Positions 41,608-50,523 of a stretch of 64,000 nt of DNA are shown one piece after another. Source of the stretch: Shewanella mangrovisoli (GTDB lineage Bacteria > Pseudomonadota > Gammaproteobacteria > Enterobacterales > Shewanellaceae); the NCBI RefSeq assembly GCF_019457635.1, contig NZ_CP080412.1, positions 1,798,001 to 1,862,000 of the forward strand, written 5' to 3'. The notes beneath the pieces are model-generated. The model made no database searches and was not told the origin of the DNA. It saw only the letters and a list, made by a program, of their open reading frames with translations. Both the position numbers and the translations under genes were made by a program. Each line of letters begins with the position of its first letter. The stretch's first letter is position 1.

Positions 41608-42102
41608 TTGCGATTGAATTTTAGTCACATCACTTGGCTCGATGATAAAGGCCATATCAAACCACCGATATTTTTATATGCCATCTTGGCTTTTCTCGCC
41701 CGTGGCTGGTGTATTTTTATTGCCTCTCTGACCCAAGCCAGTGACAGAGCTGAATTAGTGCGACTCTTCTATCCCGAAAAGTCTGATTTTTTACTCGCAC
41801 TCGCGGCGGGGCTGGGCGCCGTGGTGCTCTATGTTGTGGTGCTGGCGGAGCGGCGCCGCTCGCCCTCTTGGCTGCGCCCGGTGTTTGTCCACCTTAAATG
41901 TGGATTGTGGATTTTATTATTACTCGATGCGACCTTACTCGCACAGCGATTAATCCACGGGCAATTTTTATTCCATTGGAGCCTAGCCCTCGACGCCTTA
42001 GTGTTGTTCTGGTCGGGTTTGTATGTCTACAAGTCAAAACGCCTCAGCTATTACCTCGCAGATTGGCCGAAAGAGACTGTGACATCGGTAAAAGAAGACT
42101 AA
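41608..42102 (+). CDS. DUF2919 membrane protein (YfeZ-like)
   Basis: A 164-residue inner-membrane protein with four predicted helices (about 22-42, 60-82, 95-115, 125-145). The opening DDKGHIKPPIFLYAILAFLARGW is the usual DUF2919 N-terminus (shown here in part by LDDKGHIKPP). No function is known for the family. The start is TTG at 41608 or 41614; no in-frame ATG exists nearby and no strong ribosome-binding site was seen. Confidence 0.72.
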   Translation: MRLNFSHITWLDDKGHIKPPIFLYAILAFLARGWCIFIASLTQASDRAELVRLFYPEKSDFLLALAAGLGAVVLYVVVLAERRRSPSWLRPVFVHLKCGLWILLLLDATLLAQRLIHGQFLFHWSLALDALVLFWSGLYVYKSKRLSYYLADWPKETVTSVKED

Positions 42103-42145
42103 GGTCATCTCGTTGTAATTTCAGCTTTTTATCTAATATCTAATC

Positions 42146-42179
42146 ACTGAGGGATAATTTGTGTGTACTATCCCTCAGT
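42146..42179 (+). terminator. Hairpin after the DUF2919 gene
   Basis: ACTGAGGGATA and TATCCCTCAGT are perfect 11-bp arms around a 12-nt loop, followed by TTGAT. It probably ends the DUF2919 transcript, though the T-run is poor. Confidence 0.5.
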
Positions 42180-42312
42180 TTGATAAGCATTTTTTCACTT
42201 ATAGCTTACTGATTTTGTTGAATCATCTATAGTTATATGTACTTAGCTTAAATGTACGACCGAAGAAGCGAAAATTTGATGCGTCTTGCGTACATGAAAG
42301 GAGTCATATTGC

Positions 42313-43518
42313 GTGGCAAAAGCAGCCCAACGAAAATTATTACTTTCCGAACTTCAACTTGGCATGAGGGTCAAGTTGCCTTTGTCATGGACGAATCACC
42401 CTTTTTTATTTAACCGTGTGGATATCAGTAGCCCGGCTCACATTGAGATGATCCGCGGACTCGGCGTGCCCTATGTGTATCTGATCTCAGGCAATAGTGA
42501 TGAACTCGAATCGACCGATGAAGAGGAAAATGTCGAGGAGATTGAAGAAACTCCACCGGAGCGTGACTTAAAGGCCGATACCCGTAAGGCGATGCGTTTA
42601 AGCCAGAAGCGTTTTTTAGAGAGCGTTAACCAGTGTCGCAATGTGTATGGCAAAGTGGTGAGCGACCCAGAAGGCGCTTATCGCTTGTCGGCCGCCTTAG
42701 TGGAGGATTTACTCAGCCATCTGCAAGAGGTCGAAAAACCTTTCCTCACTTTGGTCGGTATGGATGAAAAAGATGTCAGTGTGACTCAACACGGCATCTC
42801 GGTAGCAGTATTAGCCATGATGATAGGTCAGGCACTCGACTTACCAGCGCGGGATCTGCGCGATATTGCCTTGGGGAGCCTGTTCCACGATATAGGTAAA
42901 CTCAAAGTCCCCGATGTGATCCGCCGTAAACGGGGCGCGCTCACTGCCCATGAGGCCAATTACCTGCAAATGCACCCGAACTTTGGCTATGACATGCTGA
43001 ATCGCTCGGGACTCTTCCCAAAGGAAGTGCTGAATATTGTATTGCACCACCATGAGTTTATTGATGGTTCAGGTTTTCCCGATGGATTAACAGGCGCCAA
43101 AATCCCCATTACCACTCAAATAGTGAGTCTGGCGAACGATTACGATCAGCAGCTCAGTGGCGAGCAGGCGTCTTCACCGCAGGTGGCATTAGGCTATTTA
43201 TTCAAAAATCGTGCGAGTAAACATGCCGAATCCTTAATTGCGGTGTTGGTTAAGATTTTAGGTATCTACCCGCCGGGTACTATCGTCAAGTTATCCGACG
43301 ACACTGTTGCTAAGGTGATCATGACCACCAAAGAGGTGAGTCAGCCGCAGGTGTGGGCCTGTAAGGAAGATGGCAGTGAGGCCTCGTTACGCTTTTTAAG
43401 TGATGAAGGGGTGACAGTACAAAAAACCATTCGCGCGGAAGAGTTAACCGAGGGCGCTATCCGCACCTTGCAAATGGATAAAGGCATTAGTTTTTATTTT
43501 AGCTCGTTCCAAGCTTGA
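42313..43518 (+). CDS. HD-GYP domain protein with N-terminal DUF3391
   Basis: A 401-residue cytoplasmic protein. The first 130 residues resemble DUF3391, with an acidic stretch near 65-85. The HD-GYP phosphodiesterase domain follows, with FHDIGK (H192/D193) and HHHEFIDGSGFP (246-256). HD-GYP proteins cleave cyclic di-GMP to control motility and biofilm. Here the GYP tyrosine is phenylalanine (GFP). The metal-binding HD and HHE residues are intact, so activity is plausible. GTG start with GGAG upstream. No sensor domain other than the DUF is seen. Confidence 0.88.
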   Translation: MAKAAQRKLLLSELQLGMRVKLPLSWTNHPFLFNRVDISSPAHIEMIRGLGVPYVYLISGNSDELESTDEEENVEEIEETPPERDLKADTRKAMRLSQKRFLESVNQCRNVYGKVVSDPEGAYRLSAALVEDLLSHLQEVEKPFLTLVGMDEKDVSVTQHGISVAVLAMMIGQALDLPARDLRDIALGSLFHDIGKLKVPDVIRRKRGALTAHEANYLQMHPNFGYDMLNRSGLFPKEVLNIVLHHHEFIDGSGFPDGLTGAKIPITTQIVSLANDYDQQLSGEQASSPQVALGYLFKNRASKHAESLIAVLVKILGIYPPGTIVKLSDDTVAKVIMTTKEVSQPQVWACKEDGSEASLRFLSDEGVTVQKTIRAEELTEGAIRTLQMDKGISFYFSSFQA

Positions 43519-43592
43519 ATCCCGCCACCTGAGTTCCGTATGCTATTGGCCGAAATACCTTGTGGTGTCGGTCAATGGAAATGGAGCTGAGT

Positions 43593-44432
43593 GTGGCAGA
43601 TCAAAAAAGTGTGGCGGTTGTCGGTTGTGGTTGGTTTGGTTTTGCCCTCGCTAAGCAGTTAGTGCAAGCGGGTTACCGAGTCACTGGCGCTAAACGCCAC
43701 GCAGAGGAGTTAGCGCCTCTCACTGAGGCGGGGATCCATGGATTCCAACTGCAACTCGGGGATGAAGCCGATGTACTCCCAGATGCGCAGGCTTTAAAAG
43801 CCTTGTTCCAGACTGACTTTCTCGTCGTCAATATTCCTCCGCGCCTAAAACATGGCAACAGTGCCTATCTTCAAGAATTACAGCAGTTAATTGCGCTAAC
43901 CCAAGGCTGGCACTATCAAGGCATAGTGTTTATTAGCACTACGGGCGTTTATCCCTCCCTCGACAAGTCGATGACCGAAGCGGACGCACAGGTTGAATCG
44001 GCTTCATCACAGGTGTTATTGAATGCCGAAGCCTTATTTGCTCGCCAAGCGAATAGCTGCATCGTTCGTTTTGCTGGCTTGGTTGGACCTAAACGTCATC
44101 CAGGGCGCTTCTTTGCCGGTAAAACCGATGTGGCGGGCGGCAATGTTGCGGTCAATCTGGTGCATTTACAGGACTGTGTCGCGGCGGTGAGCTTGATTAT
44201 TGCTGCAAAGGCGAAGGGAGAGAAGGTCGCTGCTATCTATAATCTTTGCGCGCCAGAGCATCCTTCCAGAAGTGAATTTTATGTGGCCGCCGCCGAATCC
44301 TTGGGATTAGCAGCGCCGCAATTTAATGAGAAGCTACAAGCCAGCAAAGTCATTCTAGGTGATGCGATAGTCCGCGAGCTGGGGTTTGAGTATCAGTTTG
44401 CTTCACCCCTTGCGATGCTGGCGGCCTGTTAG
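43593..44432 (+). CDS. NAD(P)-binding epimerase-like protein (YeeZ-like)
   Basis: A 279-residue Rossmann-fold protein of the extended short-chain dehydrogenase class, close to YeeZ. The nucleotide loop is VAVVGCGWFGFALAKQL; VFISTTGVYP is the usual family middle motif. The GTG at 43593 has GGAG 6 nt upstream and was chosen over ATG and TTG-type starts further out (frame opens at 43560). Reaction unknown. It lies 75 bp downstream of the HD-GYP gene. Confidence 0.8.
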   Translation: MADQKSVAVVGCGWFGFALAKQLVQAGYRVTGAKRHAEELAPLTEAGIHGFQLQLGDEADVLPDAQALKALFQTDFLVVNIPPRLKHGNSAYLQELQQLIALTQGWHYQGIVFISTTGVYPSLDKSMTEADAQVESASSQVLLNAEALFARQANSCIVRFAGLVGPKRHPGRFFAGKTDVAGGNVAVNLVHLQDCVAAVSLIIAAKAKGEKVAAIYNLCAPEHPSRSEFYVAAAESLGLAAPQFNEKLQASKVILGDAIVRELGFEYQFASPLAMLAAC

Positions 44433-44562
44433 TGGGTGATTTAGCACCTATTGTTAACAAATGTTTAAGAACCTTAGCCATATTTTGAGGTATCTTAATG
44501 ATCTGTGCGTGTCGCAAACGACTTACGATTCAATGATGCAGTCACTAATAAGAAGAGAAAAT

Positions 44563-45186
44563 ATGAAAAGCCTAACTAATTTTGTTCGACCTTTGGCGGC
44601 GCTGGCCTGTGGATTGGTGTTAAGTGCGAGCTTTGCACTGCAGGCGGCGAGTTTTGAAGAAGGGAAGGATTATGTCACTGTCGCTGGGATCAACGAAGCA
44701 CAAAAGCCTGTGCTGCGTGAGTTCTTCTCCTATAACTGTCCGCATTGCTACAAGCAGGAACCCTTTGTCGCTTCCACGGTAAAACTCTTAGGCAAGGATG
44801 TGGTCTTCGAGCGCACGCCGGTGGGCGCGGGACGTCCGGCGTGGGAGTTGAGTCAATTAGCCTATTTTGTTGCACAAAAGCTGAAAATGACCAAGCAAGT
44901 GCACGAAGCGATTTTTAAACAAATCCATGAAAAGGGTGAACAATTTACTCGCCCTGAACAGGTAAAAGCTTTCTTTGTGGCTCAGGGCGCGAAGGCCGAT
45001 GATGTCGATGCGGCGATGAACTCTGTTGATGCGAAATTTACTATGATGAATTACGACTCGCAGGCGGAATTATCGGGTATTAAGGGGGTGCCATCATTAT
45101 TAGTCAATGGCCGCTATTTAGTGACGTCTAAGGTGCATACACCTGAAGAATTGGCCGAGCTGGTCAAATTCTTAGCCGCCAAGTAA
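44563..45186 (+). CDS. dsbA: Thiol:disulfide interchange protein DsbA
   Basis: Periplasmic oxidant that makes disulfide bonds in exported proteins; DsbB reoxidises it. A signal peptide ends near SFALQAAS. The active site C59-PH-C62 follows in FFSYNCPHCYKQ, and the cis-proline loop is KGVPSLLVNG. The ATG at 44563 gives 207 residues, matching E. coli (208). The longer frame from 44461 is non-coding in character. An intrinsic terminator follows. Confidence 0.95.
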   Translation: MKSLTNFVRPLAALACGLVLSASFALQAASFEEGKDYVTVAGINEAQKPVLREFFSYNCPHCYKQEPFVASTVKLLGKDVVFERTPVGAGRPAWELSQLAYFVAQKLKMTKQVHEAIFKQIHEKGEQFTRPEQVKAFFVAQGAKADDVDAAMNSVDAKFTMMNYDSQAELSGIKGVPSLLVNGRYLVTSKVHTPEELAELVKFLAAK

Positions 45187-45240
45187 AAGACTGATAGCTG
45201 CGTTTATGGCAGCGTAAACTTACCCGCCGATCTGTTTTCC

Positions 45241-45270
45241 AATAACCCAGCGATGCTGGGTTATTTTTTG
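45241..45270 (+). terminator. Terminator after dsbA
   Basis: AATAACCCAGC and GCTGGGTTATT arms with a short loop and a T6 tail. Confidence 0.88.
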
Positions 45271-45478
45271 CCATTTTGCTGAGACATCTGAGCTGTAGCA
45301 ATTGGGTTTATGACCGCCAACTAACTCCAATCCAGTACGATATTTTGTTTATATCACAGCCAGTTACTGTTACCTATCGTCGTATCTTACTGTCATCTAG
45401 CACGTCATTTTGTCGGTTTCTAGCCTTAGGCTCTTCGACATTGGTCTAAGCCGCTTAAAAAATAACTTTTGCATCAAA

Positions 45479-45512
45479 ATGTAAAATCATTGTTAACTTT
45501 ATGATTTTACAT
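45479..45512. promoter_or_regulatory. 12-bp inverted repeat upstream of the symporter operon
   Basis: ATGTAAAATCAT and ATGATTTTACAT are perfect arms separated by 10 nt. Arm length and spacing suit a dimeric or paired-dimer transcription factor. The regulator is not identified. As the next strand also fits a hairpin with no T-run, a terminator is less likely. Confidence 0.5.
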
Positions 45513-45633
45513 ACTATTCTATTTTTTCTGATGTGAGGTGCTTCGCAAATTAGACTAAGGTCTTGATTGTGGTCACTCCAGCTGTTGCTAGATTTAACAA
45601 GACTTAAAAATAAAACAGCACAGGGGAGTCGCT

Positions 45634-45900
45634 ATGGCATTTGAAAACAACGATAAAGCAAAAGGTTACTGGAATGAGAATTTACGTCTCGTTTTAGGCC
45701 TATTGGCTATTTGGGCCGCAGTCTCATTTGGATGTGGCATTCTATTGGTTGATGTACTCAATGAAATCCATTTCATGGGCTTCAAGTTAGGTTTCTGGTT
45801 TGCCCAACAGGGATCTATGTATGTCTTTGTTGCGCTTATTTTTGTCTACGCGGCAAAAGCCAACGCCTTAGATAAAAAATATAACGTACAAGAAGACTAA
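45634..45900 (+). CDS. DUF4212 small membrane subunit
   Basis: An 88-residue membrane protein with two helices (about 22-42 and 58-80). The short conserved start KGYWNENLRLVLGLLAIWA is the DUF4212 signature. These genes nearly always precede an SSS-family symporter and are thought to act as its small subunit. GGGGAG precedes the ATG. The symporter gene starts 11 nt after the stop. Confidence 0.9.
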   Translation: MAFENNDKAKGYWNENLRLVLGLLAIWAAVSFGCGILLVDVLNEIHFMGFKLGFWFAQQGSMYVFVALIFVYAAKANALDKKYNVQED

Positions 45901-45911
45901 GGAGAACGGAA

Positions 45912-47648
45912 ATGGGTGTACAAGGATTAACTTATCTGATTGTGGGGCTGTCGTTCGCGCTCTACATTGGGATCGCGATTTGGTCCCGCGCGGGGTCGAC
46001 TAAAGAGTTCTATGTTGCGGGTGGCGGTGTTCACCCCGTTGTGAACGGTATGGCCACGGCAGCCGACTGGATGTCAGCGGCATCCTTTATTTCGTTAGCG
46101 GGTATTGTTTCTTTCGTCGGTTATGACGGCAGTGTGTACCTGATGGGCTGGACGGGCGGTTACGTATTATTAGCCCTGTGTATGGCGCCGTACTTACGTA
46201 AATTTGGTAAGTTCACTGTGCCTGATTTCGTGGGTGAGCGTTACTACTCACAAGCGGCGCGTACGGTCGCGGTTGTTTGCGCTATCTTCATCTGCTTTAC
46301 TTACATCGCGGGCCAAATGCGCGGTGTGGGCGTGGTATTCTCGCGCTTCCTCGAAGTGGATGTGGACACTGGCGTGTATATCGGTATGGCTGTGGTGTTC
46401 TTCTACGCGGTGCTCGGTGGTATGAAAGGGATTACCTATACTCAGGTTGCCCAATACTGCGTACTGATCTTCGCCTTTATGGTGCCTGCTATCTTCTTAT
46501 CTGTGATGATGACGGGTCATATCATTCCTCAAATCGGTTTCGGTGCTCAGTTACTTGATGCTGCGGGGAATAATTCTGGCGTCTATCTGTTAGAGAAACT
46601 GAACAATCTGTCTGCGGATCTAGGCTTTGCACCTTACACCGATGGTTCTAAGAGCATGATCGACGTGTTCTGTATTACTGGCGCTTTGATGGTGGGTACA
46701 GCGGGCTTACCCCACGTTATCGTGCGTTTCTTCACTGTACCTAAAGTGAAAGATGCGCGTGTGTCAGCTGGTTGGGCGCTGGTATTTATTGCCATCATGT
46801 ACACCACTGTTCCTGCATTGGCGGCATTCTCTCGCGTCAATATGATCGAAACCATTAACGGTCCAGATCAAAAGGGTGTTGCCTATGAAACTGCGCCAGA
46901 TTGGATCAAAAACTGGGAAAAAACCGGTCTGATCAAATGGGATGACAAAAACGGCGACGGCAAAATCTACTATGCCAAAGGCAAAATGGAAGATGCTGCT
47001 AGCCCTAACGAAATGAAGATCGACAACGATATCATCGTATTAGCAACGCCAGAAATCGCGAATCTGCCAGCTTGGGTTATCGCACTGGTAGCTGCGGGTG
47101 GTTTAGCGGCGGCGTTATCTACCTCTGCGGGTCTGTTATTGGTTATCTCCACTTCAGTGTCACACGACTTACTGAAGAAGAACCTGATGCCAAATATCTC
47201 TGACAAGAAAGAGCTGATGTACGCTCGACTGGCTGCTGGTATCGGCATCGTGATTGCGGGTTACTTCGGGGTTAACCCACCAGGATTCGTGGCAGCGGTA
47301 GTGGCGTTCGCCTTCGGTCTGGCGGCATCCTCTCTGTTCCCAGCCATCATCATGGGTATCTTCTCTAAGACGATGAACAAAGAAGGTGCAATCGCTGGTA
47401 TGGTGATTGGTCTACTGTTCACTGCGGGTTACATCATCTACTTCAAGTTTGTGGACCCAACGGCTAACGTAGCGGCTAACTGGTTCCTCGGTATTTCACC
47501 AGAAGGTATCGGTATGGTCGGTATGGTGGTGAACTTTGCGGTGGCGGCTATCGTCTGTAAAGTGACCGCAGCGGCACCTGCCCATGTACAAGATATGGTT
47601 GAATCTATCCGGTTCCCTAAAGGGGCGGGAGAAGCGAGCAGCCATTAA
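45912..47648 (+). CDS. Sodium/solute symporter, SSS family (VC_2705-like)
   Basis: A 578-residue carrier of the sodium:solute symporter family, related to the acetate permease ActP. About thirteen helices are expected. Family features seen: AADWMSAASFISLAG, GGMKGITYTQVAQY, and SAGLLLVISTSVSHDL. A large loop (about residues 315-380) contains D345-KNGDGKI, an EF-hand-like calcium loop. Monocarboxylates such as acetate, lactate or propionate are the likely substrates, by family. GGAGA precedes the ATG, and it forms an operon with the DUF4212 gene. Confidence 0.9.
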   Translation: MGVQGLTYLIVGLSFALYIGIAIWSRAGSTKEFYVAGGGVHPVVNGMATAADWMSAASFISLAGIVSFVGYDGSVYLMGWTGGYVLLALCMAPYLRKFGKFTVPDFVGERYYSQAARTVAVVCAIFICFTYIAGQMRGVGVVFSRFLEVDVDTGVYIGMAVVFFYAVLGGMKGITYTQVAQYCVLIFAFMVPAIFLSVMMTGHIIPQIGFGAQLLDAAGNNSGVYLLEKLNNLSADLGFAPYTDGSKSMIDVFCITGALMVGTAGLPHVIVRFFTVPKVKDARVSAGWALVFIAIMYTTVPALAAFSRVNMIETINGPDQKGVAYETAPDWIKNWEKTGLIKWDDKNGDGKIYYAKGKMEDAASPNEMKIDNDIIVLATPEIANLPAWVIALVAAGGLAAALSTSAGLLLVISTSVSHDLLKKNLMPNISDKKELMYARLAAGIGIVIAGYFGVNPPGFVAAVVAFAFGLAASSLFPAIIMGIFSKTMNKEGAIAGMVIGLLFTAGYIIYFKFVDPTANVAANWFLGISPEGIGMVGMVVNFAVAAIVCKVTAAAPAHVQDMVESIRFPKGAGEASSH

Positions 47649-47681
47649 TCACTGCTGGGTTTTGCTTAGCTAAATTAAGAT

Positions 47682-47712
47682 AAAAGGACGCATTAGCGTC
47701 CTTTTGTTTTTA
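47682..47712 (+). terminator. Terminator after the symporter
   Basis: AAAAGGACGC and GCGTCCTTTT with an ATTA loop, then a T-run. It separates the symporter from the DUF294 gene. Confidence 0.88.
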
Positions 47713-47810
47713 TGGAGTCAGCGCAAGCTTAAGGCTGACTTTAGTCGTATATGGCCCAACAATTGGGCGCGCTATAGTGGGATAAAATTCACCTAAAATA
47801 AGGTGTTGCT

Positions 47811-49673
47811 ATGAACGCCAGCGAATTACAACCCGTTGTGCAGTTTTTAACATCCACAGCCCCCTTCGATACTTTGCCCAACGAGATCATCTTACGTTGC
47901 GCTAAGTCGGTGACTGTTGGTTACTACAGTAAAGCCTCGGGGTTTGTGAAATTTGATGCCGATGCGCCGAAATTGTACCTGGTGCGTAGCGGCGCCTTTG
48001 AGGTGCGGGATCCCGAAGGAGTGCTAGTGGACAGGGTCGCCGAAGGGGAGTTTTTTGGCTTTTCGACGCTGTTGTCTGGGGAGAAAGTCGTTAACCGGGT
48101 CGCTATTCTCGAAGACAGTTTGGTGTATCACCTACCGCAGGCATTGTTCGATCAACTGCGAAGCGAGAGCCGACACTTCGATAAATTTTTTACCCGTGCC
48201 TTTGCCAAGCGCTTACGTCACGAGGCGCGGTTTAAGGCGAAAGATCTGACAACCACCAGTCGAATCAGTACCTTAATGTCATCTTCGCCCATTATGATCG
48301 ACGCCCATGCCAGCGTCACGCAAGCCGCGCTCTTGATGCGCAACTCGCGGGTTTCGTCCTTATTGGTTACGGACAATCATAAGCTGGTAGGGATTTTAAC
48401 CGATAAAGATCTGCGTAATCGGGTGCTCGCCGCAGGGCTCGATGGTCGAATCGCCGTGCATCAAGCCATGACCACATCGCCGATTTCGATTTCATCCAAT
48501 GCGTTGATTTTCGAGGCGATGTTATTGATGAGTGAGCATAACATTCATCACTTGCCGATCATCGATGAGCAAAATACTGAGGAAGTAAAAGCCATTGGCA
48601 TGGTGACCAGTACCGACATTTTGCGCGGTCAAGGTTCGCAGCCCCTGCTGCTTATTGGTGAAATCGAGCGGCAGCGGGATCTCGCCAGCCTCATTAGCGT
48701 CAGTAAACAAATCCCCTTGTTATTACAAAATTTAATCAGTGCCGATGCCAGAGCAGAGGAGATTGGTCGGGTACTGACCTCGGTCACTGATGCGCTGACA
48801 CGGCGCTTGATTGTGTTAAATCAGCAAATTCTCGGTGAGGCGCCGATGGCGTTTTGCTGGTTAGCCTTTGGTTCGCAGGGGCGACAAGACCAAGCCGCTT
48901 GTTCGGATCAAGATAACGGTCTGCTGGTGGCCGAAGAAATGGACGACTACGCCAAAGGCTACTTCGATGCCTTGACCCATGCGGTTTGTGCTGGGCTTGA
49001 TCAATGTGGTTATGCTTTTTGTCCCGGTAATATCATGGCGCAAAATCCACAGTGGCGGATGTCACTCAACGAATGGCAGCAGGTTTTTGAAAAGTGGGTG
49101 GTCACGCCAGAACCTAAGGCATTGATGCATGCGAGTATTTTCTTCGATATGCGTTCAGTCTTTGGCCCGCAATCCCTGTTTGATGCCCTACAGGACAAAG
49201 TGCTGGCACAAACCAAAGACAATGATATTTTCCTTGCGGGGATGACGGGCAATTCCCTCGTCGAGTCGCCGCCCTTAGGCTTTTTTCGTAAATTTGTGTT
49301 AGAGCGCGATGGCAGTGAGGTAAAAGGCATTGATTTAAAACATAAAGGAAATGCGTTAATCAACGATATCGCCCGCGTGTATGCGCTGTCTGCGGGGATT
49401 AAGGAAGTGAATACCGCCAAACGAATTCGGGCGCTGATGGACGCCAATATTCTCAATCGTAAGGATGCGCTTAATTTGGCCGATGCCCATGAATTCATTG
49501 CCCATATGCGTTTATCGAATCAAGGCTACCAACATACGCAGGGGCTGAAGATCAGCAATTATTTGTTACCCGGCCATCTATCTTCTTTGGTGAGGCATCA
49601 ACTACGGGATGCGTTTAAGGTGGTCCATGATGCCCAATCGGGGATGAAGATGAAATTTATGCGGAGCTTTTAA
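47811..49673 (+). CDS. cNMP-binding/CBS/nucleotidyltransferase-like regulator (DUF294)
   Basis: A 620-residue soluble protein. A cyclic-nucleotide-binding-like domain (about 20-135) is followed by two CBS domains (about 155-275) and a GlnD-type nucleotidyltransferase domain with GSQGRQD (354-360) and SDQDNG (365-370), then a helical PF10335-like C-terminal domain. The architecture suggests an energy- or nucleotide-sensing regulator. It sits after the symporter and overlaps the exonuclease gene by one base (TAATG). In Vibrio and Shewanella relatives this gene usually accompanies the DUF4212/SSS pair; a direct control of transport is inference. Confidence 0.88.
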   Translation: MNASELQPVVQFLTSTAPFDTLPNEIILRCAKSVTVGYYSKASGFVKFDADAPKLYLVRSGAFEVRDPEGVLVDRVAEGEFFGFSTLLSGEKVVNRVAILEDSLVYHLPQALFDQLRSESRHFDKFFTRAFAKRLRHEARFKAKDLTTTSRISTLMSSSPIMIDAHASVTQAALLMRNSRVSSLLVTDNHKLVGILTDKDLRNRVLAAGLDGRIAVHQAMTTSPISISSNALIFEAMLLMSEHNIHHLPIIDEQNTEEVKAIGMVTSTDILRGQGSQPLLLIGEIERQRDLASLISVSKQIPLLLQNLISADARAEEIGRVLTSVTDALTRRLIVLNQQILGEAPMAFCWLAFGSQGRQDQAACSDQDNGLLVAEEMDDYAKGYFDALTHAVCAGLDQCGYAFCPGNIMAQNPQWRMSLNEWQQVFEKWVVTPEPKALMHASIFFDMRSVFGPQSLFDALQDKVLAQTKDNDIFLAGMTGNSLVESPPLGFFRKFVLERDGSEVKGIDLKHKGNALINDIARVYALSAGIKEVNTAKRIRALMDANILNRKDALNLADAHEFIAHMRLSNQGYQHTQGLKISNYLLPGHLSSLVRHQLRDAFKVVHDAQSGMKMKFMRSF

Positions 49674-50359
49674 TGGGGCCTTGGTGGGTGAACGCAAAGC
49701 TGCGCTGGCGTGCGCTACGCTGTCAGCATCGGCTATTTAAGGACTATTACCAATCCTTAGTGCCGCTGTTGGAATTACCCATTAGCCGGGCGCCCTTGAT
49801 GGCGATGGATTTGGAGATGACAGGCCTCAACCCCTTACAGGACCAAATCTTAAGTATTGGGTTGGTGCCGATTGAAAATGGGGCGATTCCCTTGATGGGC
49901 GCGCAGCAAAAACTGGTGCAAATACAGGGTAGTGTGGGGCAGAGTGCGACAATTCATGGGATCCTCGATAATCATTTAACCGAGGCGGTGACCATTGAAG
50001 AAGCAATGGCATGGTTTGTGGCGCAAACCCGTGGTCATGTGTTGGTTGCGCACCATTCCCCCCTCGATTGCCGTTTCTTACAGCAAGATATCTTGTCGAT
50101 TTATCATCAAGCGATTGTACTGCCTGCGATTGATACCCTACTGCTGGAAAAACACCGTTTGCTACGCGAACACTCAGTGCTTAAAGAAGGCAGCTTAAGG
50201 CTTGGGGCATGCCGTGAGCGATATGGATTGCCGATATATGGCGCCCACAGCGCCCTGACTGACGCACTGGCCTGCGGCGAACTGTTATTGGCGCAGGTGG
50301 CAAGCATGGGCGGCGCCGAGGAATTAAAGGTGGGTGAATTGTTGGCTTACTCACGCTAA
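49673..50359 (+). CDS. DnaQ-like 3'-5' exonuclease
   Basis: A 228-residue DEDDh-type exonuclease domain protein. Exo I has MAMDLEMTGLNP (D46, E48), Exo II VAHHSPLDCRFL, Exo III HSALTDALACGEL with the H and D of DEDDh. This is like the epsilon subunit of DNA polymerase III but without its polymerase-binding tail, so a stand-alone nuclease is more likely. Start overlaps the DUF294 stop (TAATG), so the two are translationally coupled. Confidence 0.88.
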   Translation: MGPWWVNAKLRWRALRCQHRLFKDYYQSLVPLLELPISRAPLMAMDLEMTGLNPLQDQILSIGLVPIENGAIPLMGAQQKLVQIQGSVGQSATIHGILDNHLTEAVTIEEAMAWFVAQTRGHVLVAHHSPLDCRFLQQDILSIYHQAIVLPAIDTLLLEKHRLLREHSVLKEGSLRLGACRERYGLPIYGAHSALTDALACGELLLAQVASMGGAEELKVGELLAYSR

Positions 50360-50523
50360 GCGGTGTGTTAGCGCACTAAAGGTTAGCGTTCGATTGCCTT
50401 TGCACCCAAATCTCTTCAGCTTGTTTTCTTAGATTGAATTTCTAAATCTGATGCATGTCGTTAGCGTCGAGTGCTAACAAAAAGCGGCTTTAAAAGCGTA
50501 CTAAATAACGCTAATTCGGTTCG

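Larger units (their letters stand above)
45187..45633. other. Control region upstream of the symporter operon
   Basis: A 447-bp gap. It holds the dsbA terminator and a long dyad at 45479-45512, about 120 bp before the DUF4212 gene. No gene was seen. Confidence 0.6.
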
